Assembly: GCA_949297285.1 (NCBI GenBank)
Contig: CASFRL010000107.1
Coordinates: 29,048 to 93,047 of the forward strand
Length of the DNA stretch: 64,000 nt
Reading direction: 5' to 3'
Origin: an uncultured Bacteroidales bacterium
GTDB lineage: Bacteria > Bacteroidota > Bacteroidia > Bacteroidales > Coprobacteraceae
A program made the translations under genes and the position numbers. Below the pieces are notes generated by a model. The model had not been told where the DNA came from, searched no databases, and saw only the letters and a list, made by a program, of their open reading frames with translations. Of this stretch, positions 56,314 to 64,000 are shown one piece after another. The stretch's first letter is position 1. Each line of letters begins with the position of its first letter.

Positions 56314-57117
56314 TTATTCGAAATGATAATATTCTGAAGGATGATTCCTTTTAAGAGCTACCAACTGGACATCTTTTCCTACCCGTATACCTTCTTGATA
56401 AAGGCGATATTCTACTGTCTTATAGGCAAGTTCGGGATGATTATTTTCCCGACTTAAATGACACAAAAAGATATATTGCATATCTTCTGTAAAATTACGG
56501 GCTAAAAATTCTGCCGTATCGGTATTGCTCATGTGCCCGTTCGGGTTGATAATCCGTTGCTTCAAATGTGGCGGATACGTTCCGTGTGTCAACATCTCGA
56601 TATCATAGTTCGCCTCGATCACCAAATAATTAGCCCGACGCAAATATTGCGCTACACCCGAAGGAATATGTCCGAGGTCTGTGGCAAACGCGAATTTCAG
56701 ATTCTGATACTCTATAAAATAGCCGACATTGTCTGTCCCGTCGTGAGGGACTTCGAACGAGGTAATTTTAAAATCACGGATTTCAAAAGGCACCTCCTTG
56801 CAAATAGGATGACAAGCCGTATAAATTTTCTCGGTCATGCAATAACTCCGGTTCATACCTCCCAAAATCTCTTTTGTGGTATATACCGGAATAAAATATT
56901 TTTCGCCTAAACATCCTGCCGATTTTATATGATCGGCATGATCGTGAGTGATGCAAAGACCGACTATATTTTCGAACGGGATGTTATGCTCCTTTAATTG
57001 TTTTTTTATCGTGCGTATGCCTATGCCTGCGTCTATGAGAATACCATATTCTTCGGTTCCAAGATAATAACAGTTTCCGCTGCTTCCACTGGCAAGGCTC
57101 AAAAAACGTAAACTCAT
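56314..57117 (-). CDS. MBL-fold metallo-hydrolase (WalJ/YycJ-like)
   Basis: 267 residues. Metallo-beta-lactamase fold with the metal motif ITHDHADHIKS near residues 57-67, a later His in FEVPHDGTDNVG near 139, an Asp in FATDLGHIPSG near 163, and HLSRENNHPELA near 222-233. Its closest named relatives are WalJ/YycJ, reported as DNA exonuclease-like. Here no WalKR genes accompany it. A -7 element (TATCTTTG on the minus strand, 57149-57156) precedes the ATG. Confidence 0.88.
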   Translation of the reverse strand: MSLRFLSLASGSSGNCYYLGTEEYGILIDAGIGIRTIKKQLKEHNIPFENIVGLCITHDHADHIKSAGCLGEKYFIPVYTTKEILGGMNRSYCMTEKIYTACHPICKEVPFEIRDFKITSFEVPHDGTDNVGYFIEYQNLKFAFATDLGHIPSGVAQYLRRANYLVIEANYDIEMLTHGTYPPHLKQRIINPNGHMSNTDTAEFLARNFTEDMQYIFLCHLSRENNHPELAYKTVEYRLYQEGIRVGKDVQLVALKRNHPSEYYHFE

Positions 57118-57188
57118 TTATAAACCCTCTTTTTGACTTTGAAGTTTGCAAAGATAAACCTTTTACGGCAAAAAAGAGATTTGTTCAA

Positions 57189-57896
57189 TTATTTATATAA
57201 TAAAAAGATCGACGGTTTTTTATTGAGATCGGGTTTTTCCTTACTCCATTCTTTTAAGGTGAGTGTGCGAATATATTCATCTTCGCAAGTAATATTCATG
57301 GCTATACACAATTTGGTCTGCGGATTGCACATTTTTATAAAATCTTCGACAATACGGTTGTTCCGATAGGGCGTTTCTATAAATATCTGTGTTTCATGTT
57401 CTGCATAAATACGATGTTCCAATGTCTTAAGCATTCGAGCCCGTTCTCCTGAGTCGATAGGCAAATAACCATGAAAAGCAAAACTCTGTCCGTTGAAGCC
57501 CGAAGCCATCAACGACATTAAGATAGACGACGGTCCGACCAAGGGGACTACTTTATACCCCGAACGTTGGGCAATCGCCACGACATCGGCTCCGGGATCG
57601 GCAATCGCAGGGCAACCGGCCTCAGAAATAATTCCGACAGAAAAGCCGGCGGCTAAAGGTGCAAGATAGTCGGATACCTCTTCAGGACGAGTATGCCGAT
57701 TCAAAGTGTAAAAGGTCAGGGCATCTATATTTATTTCGGGATTTGTCTTTTTCAAAAATCGGCGAGCCGTGCGTACATTTTCTACTATAAAATAGGAAAT
57801 ACCGGATATAACCGTACTGTTGTATGTCGGCAATACCCTATCGATCGGTGTGTCTCCCAATGTTACTGGGATCAAGTAAAGTGCTGCTGAATGCAT
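57189..57896 (-). CDS. SAM-dependent methyltransferase, RsmI-like (tetrapyrrole methylase fold)
   Basis: 235 residues from the Met at 57896; longer in-frame starts overlap the -7 element (TACCTTTG, 57919-57926 on this strand). Core motifs GIISEAGCPAIADPGADVV near 99-117 and LVGPSSILMSLMASGFNGQSF near 130-150 are typical of RsmI, the 16S rRNA C1402 2'-O-methyltransferase. The sequence diverges from standard RsmI at the N-terminus, so it may be a paralogue. Divergent from the RsmF-like gene. Confidence 0.83.
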   Translation of the reverse strand: MHSAALYLIPVTLGDTPIDRVLPTYNSTVISGISYFIVENVRTARRFLKKTNPEINIDALTFYTLNRHTRPEEVSDYLAPLAAGFSVGIISEAGCPAIADPGADVVAIAQRSGYKVVPLVGPSSILMSLMASGFNGQSFAFHGYLPIDSGERARMLKTLEHRIYAEHETQIFIETPYRNNRIVEDFIKMCNPQTKLCIAMNITCEDEYIRTLTLKEWSKEKPDLNKKPSIFLLYK

Positions 57897-57985
57897 AAAT
57901 ACAATAAACTCTTTACGACAAAGGTAAATATTTCTTGTCATTTATCATAAATGCAAAACCATTTCTTTCCTATCCGAAAAGTGTG

Positions 57986-57993
57986 TAATTTTG
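57986..57993 (+). promoter_or_regulatory. -7 element of the RsmF-like gene
   Basis: TAATTTTG (TAnnTTTG), 19 nt before the ATG at 58013. Confidence 0.5.
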
Positions 57994-58012
57994 CAGTATC
58001 AACAGAAACGAC

Positions 58013-59410
58013 ATGGAACTACCTTTGGCATTCATCGACCGCACAAAAGATTTATTAAAAGAGGAATACCCTGATTTTGAAAAGGCATTGCAAGAAGAAT
58101 CACCGGTGAGTATTCGGCTAAACCCCTCAAAAACAAGTTGCGAATTATCTGAAGAAAGAGTTCCTTGGTGTCCAAACGGCTATTATTTGCCAAATCGCCC
58201 GGCATTTACTTTCGATCCCCTGTTCCATGCCGGAGTGTATTATGTACAGGAAGCCTCGTCGATGTTTCTCGACCATGTTATCCGACAATATGTGACCGAT
58301 CCGGTGCGTTATCTCGATTTGTGTGCTGCCCCGGGGGGCAAAACGACGTTGGCATTATCGGCATTACCGGCCGGTAGTCTGATTGTCTGCAATGAGATTA
58401 TCCGTAACCGGGCAAATATCCTTGCCGAAAATATTTTAAAATGGGGAAATCCTTATTGTATTGTCACCAACAACGATTCGGCGACATTCAATACGCTGAA
58501 ACACTATTTCGATGTTATCTTGACCGACGTACCTTGTTCCGGAGAAGGTATGTTCCGTAAAGATCCGGCGGCAATACAAGAATGGTCGGCTGCAAACGTC
58601 ACCCGATGTGCCGAACGACAAAAAGAGATACTGCACAACATTTGGGATGCCTTGCGCCCCGGAGGTATATTGATATACAGTACGTGCACTTATAATACCC
58701 AAGAGAATGAAGAGATGGCCGATTACATACACAGAAGATTGGGCGCAATCCCATTACCGGTAAAAATCGACCCCGAATGGCATGTACACAAAGAGCTGAC
58801 CGGAAATATTCCCTGTTACCGTTTTATGCCGCATGTTACCAAAGGTGAAGGCCTTTTTATGACAGTATTTCGAAAGCCTGAGTCGGAAGACCTATTTTCG
58901 CGAGAACGGCTCTACAATCGGATATCTTCCAAAAAGAATCGACACGAGCATAAAGAGAACATCCCAGAAAACATCAAATCTTGGATTAAGCATAGTGAAC
59001 AATTCTCTTTTGTGTCAGGTGCCGACTTGATAACAGCGTTTCCGAAAGTCTATTCCGAAGACCGAGCTTTACTCGATGCGATGATGAATGTCATCCATGC
59101 AGGAATACCATTATCCCGTTTTAAAGGGAAAGACTATATTCCCGATCACGCATTGGCTTTGTCGACGTTTTTAAACCGGACGAATTTCCCCATAGAAGAA
59201 TTGTCTTACGACACGGCATTATCTTATTTGCGCAGAGAGTCGATCCGACTTCAAAATACCGAACGCAACTATTTTCTACTGACGTTCCAAGGGAAAGCAT
59301 TGGGCTGGGCAAAAAATCTCGGGAACCGAGCCAATAACCTGTATCCCCAAGAATGGCGTATCCGAAGCAGTCACATTCCAGACAACCGGGCACCGCTCTC
59401 TATACTCTAA
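58013..59410 (+). CDS. rRNA (cytosine-C5-)-methyltransferase, RsmF/NOL1-NOP2-sun family
   Basis: 465 residues. SAM-binding motif I LDLCAAPGGKTTLALS near 102-117, motif IV TDVPCSGEGMF near 170 with one catalytic Cys, and motif VI YSTCTYNTQENEEM near 222 with the nucleophile Cys. C-terminal third matches the RsmF-type PUA-like domain. It methylates a cytosine in 16S rRNA or a tRNA; RsmF (C1407) is the likeliest, not proven. Single gene. Confidence 0.9.
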   Translation: MELPLAFIDRTKDLLKEEYPDFEKALQEESPVSIRLNPSKTSCELSEERVPWCPNGYYLPNRPAFTFDPLFHAGVYYVQEASSMFLDHVIRQYVTDPVRYLDLCAAPGGKTTLALSALPAGSLIVCNEIIRNRANILAENILKWGNPYCIVTNNDSATFNTLKHYFDVILTDVPCSGEGMFRKDPAAIQEWSAANVTRCAERQKEILHNIWDALRPGGILIYSTCTYNTQENEEMADYIHRRLGAIPLPVKIDPEWHVHKELTGNIPCYRFMPHVTKGEGLFMTVFRKPESEDLFSRERLYNRISSKKNRHEHKENIPENIKSWIKHSEQFSFVSGADLITAFPKVYSEDRALLDAMMNVIHAGIPLSRFKGKDYIPDHALALSTFLNRTNFPIEELSYDTALSYLRRESIRLQNTERNYFLLTFQGKALGWAKNLGNRANNLYPQEWRIRSSHIPDNRAPLSIL

Positions 59411-59603
59411 AACGGGGTTGTAACTCAGAACGCAACCGTTCTCTTAAAAAGAAAAATATTTTATGACAAAAGTTGCCGAAACATTTGGCGCCGTGACAAA
59501 TACGTCAACGCGTAACAATAGCAGAAACTCCCAATTCGGATAGTTTCTCAAAGAGAATTACAAAAGATCGGAAGAAAAATAATGGTTGTCTCAAATAATT
59601 TTA

Positions 59604-59611
59604 TAAATTTG
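59604..59611 (+). promoter_or_regulatory. -7 element of the YhcH/YjgK/YiaL gene
   Basis: TAAATTTG (TAnnTTTG) 66 nt before the ATG at 59678. The -33 box is not clear. The preceding 190 nt hold no convincing gene. Confidence 0.45.
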
Positions 59612-59677
59612 CATAATAGCGGATTGTATCATCAGATAATCCGATTACTAAATTAAGACCCTAAAAAAACAAACATT

Positions 59678-60124
59678 ATGATCTTAGATTCTCTTAGCAA
59701 CTCAGCATCGATAGAGTCGTTGCATCCATTATTTAAAAAAGCATTCGATTTTTTGAAATCAACAGATTTCTCAACCAAAGAGGCTGGGAAAATAGTTCTC
59801 GACGGAGATAACCTATACGTTTCTATTGCAGAACCTACCGGCAAAAGCAAAGAAGCCGCAAAAATGGAAACCCATAATAAATATATCGATATACAGATGC
59901 CTTTGACCGCAACCGAAACTATGGGCTGGAAAGCGACCAAAGACCTGAAAGAGGTGACCCAACCTTATAATGAAGACAAAGATATAACATTCTTTGCCGA
60001 TGCCCCGACCACCTATATTCAAGTACAACCCGGAGAATTTGCCATTTTCTTCCCGGAAGACGGTCACGCTCCCGGAATTGCTGAAGGAAATTTCAGAAAA
60101 GCTATCGTCAAGGTTAAAATATAA
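59678..60124 (+). CDS. YhcH/YjgK/YiaL family (DUF386) protein
   Basis: 148 residues. Cupin-like beta-sandwich family. Supporting stretches are METHNKYIDIQMPLTATETMGW near residues 66-87 and QPGEFAIFFPEDGHAPGI near 116-133, which carry metal-ligand His and Glu residues. Members such as YiaL and the EbgC beta-galactosidase subunit are tied to sugar or sialic-acid metabolism, possibly as anomerases. Monocistronic, upstream of glgB but separated by 159 nt. Confidence 0.9.
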   Translation: MILDSLSNSASIESLHPLFKKAFDFLKSTDFSTKEAGKIVLDGDNLYVSIAEPTGKSKEAAKMETHNKYIDIQMPLTATETMGWKATKDLKEVTQPYNEDKDITFFADAPTTYIQVQPGEFAIFFPEDGHAPGIAEGNFRKAIVKVKI

Positions 60125-60283
60125 AAACCGCGACACGACACATAAAAACATTCCGAATCTTAAAATATGGACAGATCTCTATTTATATTTTAAGATTCGG
60201 TAAAATTGATATTGTACTACCCTCTGATAATTCTATCTCCAAAACAATTCCAACACTTTTTTTAATAATAAGATACAGCAACC

Positions 60284-62296
60284 ATGAACACCCTTAATTT
60301 AATAAAAAACGATCCCTGGCTCGAACCGTACAGAAACAGCATCGAAAGAAGATATCAACTGACCGTTTCCAAAGAGCACGAACTGACCGGAAAAGGAAAA
60401 TCTCTATCTGATTTCGCAGACGGATATCTTTACTTCGGTCTTCACAAAACAGAAAAAGGGTGGGTTATCCGCGAATGGGCTCCTAATGCTACCCAAATTT
60501 ATCTGATCGGAGATTTTTCGGAATGGAAAGAGTGTTCACGGTACCGCTTTTCAAAATTGAAAAACGGAGTATGGGAATTGAAATTGAAAGAGAAAGAGAT
60601 AAAACATCTCGACTTGTATAAACTGTCAATGCATTGGGAAGGAGGCCAGGGCGAACGGATTCCGGCATGGGCAACCCGAGTCGTACAAGACGAAAACACA
60701 TATATTTTCTCGGCTCAGGTATGGGCTCCCCCGACAGCATACAAATTCAAAAAGAAGAAATTCAAACCCAACACCTCTCCGCTGCTGATTTATGAATGCC
60801 ATATAGGTATGGCACAAGAAGAAGAACGGATAGGCAGCTACACCGAATTCAGAGAAAAAATTTTACCCCGTATCGCTAATGACGGATACAACGCCATTCA
60901 AATCATGGCCATCCAAGAACATCCCTATTACGGTTCGTTCGGATACCATGTATCCAGTTTTTTTGCACCCTCTTCCCGCTTCGGGACTCCCGACGAATTG
61001 AAACAATTGATCGACGAAGCTCATTCATTGGGAATCGCCGTAATCATGGATATCGTCCACTCCCACGCCGTAAAAAACGAAGTGGAAGGATTAGGGAGAT
61101 TTGACGGATCTTATAACCAATTCTTTTATGGAGATCACCGGCGGGAACATCCGGCATGGGATTCGCTCTGCTTCGATTATGGAAAAAACGAAGTTATCCA
61201 TTTCCTGTTATCCAATTGCAAATACTGGCTTGAAGAGTTCAAGTTCGACGGGTTCCGTTTCGACGGGGTTACATCCATGCTCTACTACGACCACGGATTG
61301 GGAAAAGCCTTCAGCAGTTACAACGATTATTATGACGGCGGTCAAGATGAAAATGCAATAGTATATCTTACGTTAGCCAACAAACTGATTCATGAAGTCA
61401 ACCCTTCGGCCATAACAATAGCCGAAGAGATGAGCGGAATGCCGGGTTTAGCGGCTACGATAGAAGACGGCGGTATGGGATTCGATTACCGCATGGCTAT
61501 GGGTATCCCCGATTTCTGGATCAAAATGATCAAAGAAAAGAAAGATGAAGAATGGAATCCTTCCGGTATTTTCTGGGAATTGACCAACCGGCGTTCGGAC
61601 GAAAAGACAATCAGTTATGCCGAAAGTCACGACCAGGCACTTGTCGGAGATAAAACAATTATCTTCAGACTTATCGATGAACAAATGTATTGGCACATGA
61701 TGAAAAACGACAACAACATGGCAGTAGATCGCGGTATGTCGTTACACAAAATGATACGTTTGGTCACATTATCTACAATCAACGGAGGATATCTGAACTT
61801 TATGGGAAATGAATTCGGGCATCCTGAATGGATCGATTTCCCGAGAGAGGGAAACGGATGGTCCTATAAATATGCACGCAGACAGTGGAGTCTTGTTGAC
61901 AACGACAATCTTAAATATAAATATTTAGGAGATTTCGATAAGGCCATGATTATGTTGATAAAAAGCATAAAACACTTCGAGCTAAGCCCAATTATAAAAT
62001 TATGGGATAATGGAGGTGACCAAATTCTTGCCTTTATGCGAAAAGATCTTCTATTCGTATTTAATTTTCATCCGTTCAAATCATTTACCGACTATGGAAT
62101 TTTAGCACCTAAAGGATGCTATAAAACCATATTGAACACAGACTCTAAACAATTCGGCGGATATGGATTGATCGATGAATCGATAGAGCACCTTACCTCT
62201 CTCGATCCACTATATAAAAAAGAGAAAAAAGAATGGCTGAAACTATATTTACCGGCACGATCGGCACAAGTTTTAAGGCTCGAGAAAAAAAAATAA
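60284..62296 (+). CDS. glgB: 1,4-alpha-glucan branching enzyme (GH13_8)
   Basis: 670 residues. It makes alpha-1,6 branches in glycogen. N-terminal CBM48-type domain (YLYFGLHKTEKGWVIREWAPNATQIYLIGDF), then the GH13 barrel with GFRFDGVTSM (nucleophile Asp) near 323, the acid/base Glu in TIAEEMSGMPG near 378, and ESHDQ near 447, then an alpha-amylase C-terminal domain. The organisation resembles the eukaryote-like GH13_8 form common in Bacteroidetes. No glgA or glgC in the window. A terminator follows. Confidence 0.96.
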   Translation: MNTLNLIKNDPWLEPYRNSIERRYQLTVSKEHELTGKGKSLSDFADGYLYFGLHKTEKGWVIREWAPNATQIYLIGDFSEWKECSRYRFSKLKNGVWELKLKEKEIKHLDLYKLSMHWEGGQGERIPAWATRVVQDENTYIFSAQVWAPPTAYKFKKKKFKPNTSPLLIYECHIGMAQEEERIGSYTEFREKILPRIANDGYNAIQIMAIQEHPYYGSFGYHVSSFFAPSSRFGTPDELKQLIDEAHSLGIAVIMDIVHSHAVKNEVEGLGRFDGSYNQFFYGDHRREHPAWDSLCFDYGKNEVIHFLLSNCKYWLEEFKFDGFRFDGVTSMLYYDHGLGKAFSSYNDYYDGGQDENAIVYLTLANKLIHEVNPSAITIAEEMSGMPGLAATIEDGGMGFDYRMAMGIPDFWIKMIKEKKDEEWNPSGIFWELTNRRSDEKTISYAESHDQALVGDKTIIFRLIDEQMYWHMMKNDNNMAVDRGMSLHKMIRLVTLSTINGGYLNFMGNEFGHPEWIDFPREGNGWSYKYARRQWSLVDNDNLKYKYLGDFDKAMIMLIKSIKHFELSPIIKLWDNGGDQILAFMRKDLLFVFNFHPFKSFTDYGILAPKGCYKTILNTDSKQFGGYGLIDESIEHLTSLDPLYKKEKKEWLKLYLPARSAQVLRLEKKK

Positions 62297-62307
62297 TTCA
62301 TTTTTAA

Positions 62308-62340
62308 GCCAAATTTTAATTGATTTGGCACTTTCTTTTT
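62308..62340 (+). terminator. Terminator of glgB
   Basis: 7-bp stem GCCAAAT/ATTTGGC (62308-62314 with 62323-62329), 8-nt loop, then a T-rich tail. Confidence 0.85.
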
Positions 62341-62430
62341 TTTCGTTCATAACACTAAGACAGAACAGATTAACAACTTTTAAATGTACGTAAAACACTC
62401 AAAAATAGGTTTTATAACATATTTATTTTT

Positions 62431-62461
62431 TTTGCGAGATTCAAAAAAAAACACATCTTTG
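62431..62461 (+). promoter_or_regulatory. Promoter of the Ca2+ ATPase leader or a small RNA
   Basis: TTTG at 62431-62434, exactly 19 nt, then CATCTTTG at 62454-62461, which differs from TAnnTTTG in one base. A start near 62467-62470 is expected. Confidence 0.6.
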
Positions 62462-62466
62462 CACCT

Positions 62467-62639
62467 ATTAACCTAGAACAATCTTTTTTACCTTAAAAAA
62501 TTAATACCTATTGAAAACCTTTAAAAAAGGGACTTTTGAGAAAAAGCCTCTTTTTTATTTTATATATACCCGAGTTGTTTTTAATAATAAATTAATACCT
62601 AAGTAACTATTTTCATTCTATGATAAATAGCTTTTTTTT
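62467..62639 (+). ncRNA. Leader or small RNAs with two tandem terminators
   Basis: After the promoter come two modules. Each has the 13-mer AAATTAATACCTA (62498-62510 and 62589-62601, 91 nt apart) followed by a terminator. Terminator one: 15-bp stem with one mismatch (62523-62537 with 62542-62556), loop GAGA, U6 in its 3' arm. Terminator two: CTATTT/AAATAG (62607-62612 with 62625-62630) extended by TCAT/ATGA pairs, then U8 (62632-62639). I recognise no riboswitch class. The 162 nt from here to the ATPase ATG hold a weaker -7 element TATATTCG (62759-62766). Confidence 0.5.
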
Positions 62640-62801
62640 ACAGACTAAAGAAATTTGTAACATTGCAAAAACACGCATTAAAATAAAAAGATAATGCCTC
62701 AAATATTTCTCCGACAAAATATTAAAACGACTTCTAACTTTATTTCATTTTAAAGTGTTATATTCGTACCCGATAAATCATTTACACTAAACTATCAAAC
62801 A

Positions 62802-64000
62802 ATGGATGTTAAACAACACTATTCCGGGCTGACCGATGCACAAGTAAAGGAAAGCCGGGAAAAATTCGGAAGCAACCTGCTTACACCCCCTCAAAAAACC
62901 TCACTTTGGAAACTCTTTCTCGAAAAATTTAAAGACCCGATTATCCGGATATTGCTGATTGCAGCATTGTTATCTTTATGTATTTCGTTCATACACGGTG
63001 AATATGCCGAAACGATCGGTATATTTTGTGCCATATTTTTAGCCACCGGTGTCGCTTTCTGGTTTGAAATGGATGCAAATAAAAAATTTGACATTCTAAA
63101 CCAGGTAAACGATGACGTCATGATAAAAGTGATCCGAAACGGGAAACATCAAGAAGTCCCTAAAAAAGAGATCGTCGTCGGTGATATCGTATTGCTCGAA
63201 ACGGGAGAAGAAGTTCCGGCCGATGGGGAATTACTCGAAGCGATTTCGCTGCAAATCGATGAATCTTGTCTTACGGGTGAACCCATGATCGATAAGACGA
63301 CAAATCCGGCCGACTTTGATGCCGAAGCCACATATCCATCGAATTGGGTAATGAGAGGGACAAAAGTTCTCGACGGACATGGAATCATGGAAGTAAAACA
63401 GGTCGGTGATGCTACACAATATGGTCAAGTTGCTGAAAAAGCGACAGAAATCAGCGGAGAAGAGACACCGCTGAATCGGCAATTGAACGGATTGGCCAAA
63501 CTTATCGGCGTAGCCGGCTTTGCCTTGGCCATTCTTACTTTTGGCACCCTATTTATCAAAGACTTGATCATTCACCCGATTACGTTAGGTCAATTCGGGC
63601 TGTTGGGAGCCGTTATGGCAGGTGGAGCCATAGCCTTGTCTAAAGTGTGGATTCCGATCCTATACGATGCTTTTTCTTTAGCCGGGAAAGAGAAACCCCT
63701 CCCCCGTTGCATTAACCGGTTCGGATGGATAACATGGTTTGCATTCGGTATTATTGTTTTTGCTGTTCTTTGCGGTATAGGAACATTATTCGGTGTAAAT
63801 CCGCTGAACGCTTCTTCATGGATCGATATCGAAGAAGCAAACCGGATATTGCAATATTTCATGATCGCCGTAACCTTGATTGTCGTGGCCGTTCCCGAAG
63901 GTCTGCCAATGAGTGTGACCCTCAGTCTTGCACTCAGTATGCGCCGAATGTTGCAAACCAATAATTTGGTACGCAAAATGCACGCATGCGAAACAATGGG
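62802..64000 (+). CDS. P-type Ca2+-transporting ATPase, N-terminal part
   Basis: Starts at the ATG at 62802 and runs off the right edge; 399 codons are visible. P2-type (PMCA/SERCA-like) cation ATPase. Seen: N-terminal cytoplasmic domain (YSGLTDAQVKESREKFG), TM1-2, actuator domain with the dephosphorylation loop ESCLTGEP near 162-169, and TM4 ion-binding motif VAVPEGLPMSV near 365-375, as in PMCA. The phosphorylation site DKTGT falls beyond the window. It exports Ca2+ from the cytoplasm. Its leader contains tandem terminators. Confidence 0.92.
   Translation, partial: MDVKQHYSGLTDAQVKESREKFGSNLLTPPQKTSLWKLFLEKFKDPIIRILLIAALLSLCISFIHGEYAETIGIFCAIFLATGVAFWFEMDANKKFDILNQVNDDVMIKVIRNGKHQEVPKKEIVVGDIVLLETGEEVPADGELLEAISLQIDESCLTGEPMIDKTTNPADFDAEATYPSNWVMRGTKVLDGHGIMEVKQVGDATQYGQVAEKATEISGEETPLNRQLNGLAKLIGVAGFALAILTFGTLFIKDLIIHPITLGQFGLLGAVMAGGAIALSKVWIPILYDAFSLAGKEKPLPRCINRFGWITWFAFGIIVFAVLCGIGTLFGVNPLNASSWIDIEEANRILQYFMIAVTLIVVAVPEGLPMSVTLSLALSMRRMLQTNNLVRKMHACETM

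Noticed and set aside
59463..59543. 26-codon ORF starting ATG after the RsmF-like gene
   Set aside because: Composition is unremarkable, with no promoter at proper spacing and no known match. Not enough to call a gene.
1..64000. CRISPR array, prophage, insertion sequence or integrative element
   Set aside because: I saw no regularly spaced repeats, transposase, integrase or phage structural gene. The tRNA-Lys inverted repeat is not accompanied by an integrase.

Overview
The window looks like ordinary chromosome from an anaerobic, Gram-negative member of the Bacteroidales. The evidence is Bacteroidetes-type promoters (TTTG, about 19-21 nt, TAnnTTTG) in front of many genes, no Shine-Dalgarno sequences, a Na+-translocating NADH:quinone oxidoreductase (nqrABCDEF), a monomeric [FeFe] hydrogenase, GldH, the type IX secretion (T9SS) translocon SprA and its Plug protein, and several families largely confined to this phylum (DUF3822, DUF4080, a GlmU-like protein). 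The T9SS genes suggest a lineage near Porphyromonadaceae/Barnesiellaceae, but I cannot fix the genus. There is no rRNA, CRISPR array, prophage or insertion sequence.

Layout. 1-6.8 kb: RecD-like helicase (runs off the left edge), DUF3822-rsmD-DMT exporter, mutY, a DUF3843-like protein and an exported esterase. 6.8-7.0 kb: a candidate small RNA. 7.1-9.2 kb: an exported Gfo/Idh/MocA protein divergent from a B3/B4-domain protein. 9.2-13.4 kb, minus strand: coiled-coil protein-zapA-rny-ricT-gldH. 13.7-22.9 kb: B12-radical SAM protein, a Crp/Fnr regulator, then an RND efflux operon with an LpxA-like gene at its end. 23-28.9 kb: Spy-like protein, C_GCAxxG_C_C protein, ung, tRNA-Arg(CCG), Gfo/Idh/MocA enzyme, C1 peptidase, alkaline phosphatase. 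29-36.3 kb: nqrFEDCBA (minus) and an acyltransferase. 36.5-42.4 kb: T9SS Plug, a second C1 peptidase, folB, bactofilin, [FeFe] hydrogenase, ruvA. 42.5-50 kb: sprA. 50-56 kb: Ppx/GppA, SGNH hydrolase, GlmU-like protein, FHA protein, GH3 glycosidase. 56-64 kb: tRNA-Lys(CTT), MBL hydrolase, two methyltransferases, YhcH/YjgK/YiaL protein, glgB and the start of a P-type Ca2+ ATPase that runs off the right edge.

How the parts fit. Energy: NQR builds a sodium gradient and the hydrogenase can dispose of fermentative electrons. Envelope: SprA with Plug is the T9SS outer-membrane channel and its gate; RND efflux, LpxA-like acylation and O-acyltransferase act on the envelope. RNA: RNase Y sits directly upstream of a RicT (PSP1) homologue, an arrangement that suggests a Y-complex-like partnership.

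The least explained signals are mostly non-coding: (i) an FNR-like box at an activator position in front of the efflux operon, next to a Crp/Fnr gene whose recognition helix has the FNR-type ExxSR pattern; (ii) a promoter-to-terminator unit of about 70 nt at 6.88 kb; (iii) two tandem terminator modules, each preceded by the same 13-mer, in the leader of the Ca2+ ATPase; (iv) a 27-bp perfect inverted repeat that includes the CCA end of tRNA-Lys; (v) a terminator hairpin between zapA and rny. No single coding locus looks like a wholly new system.
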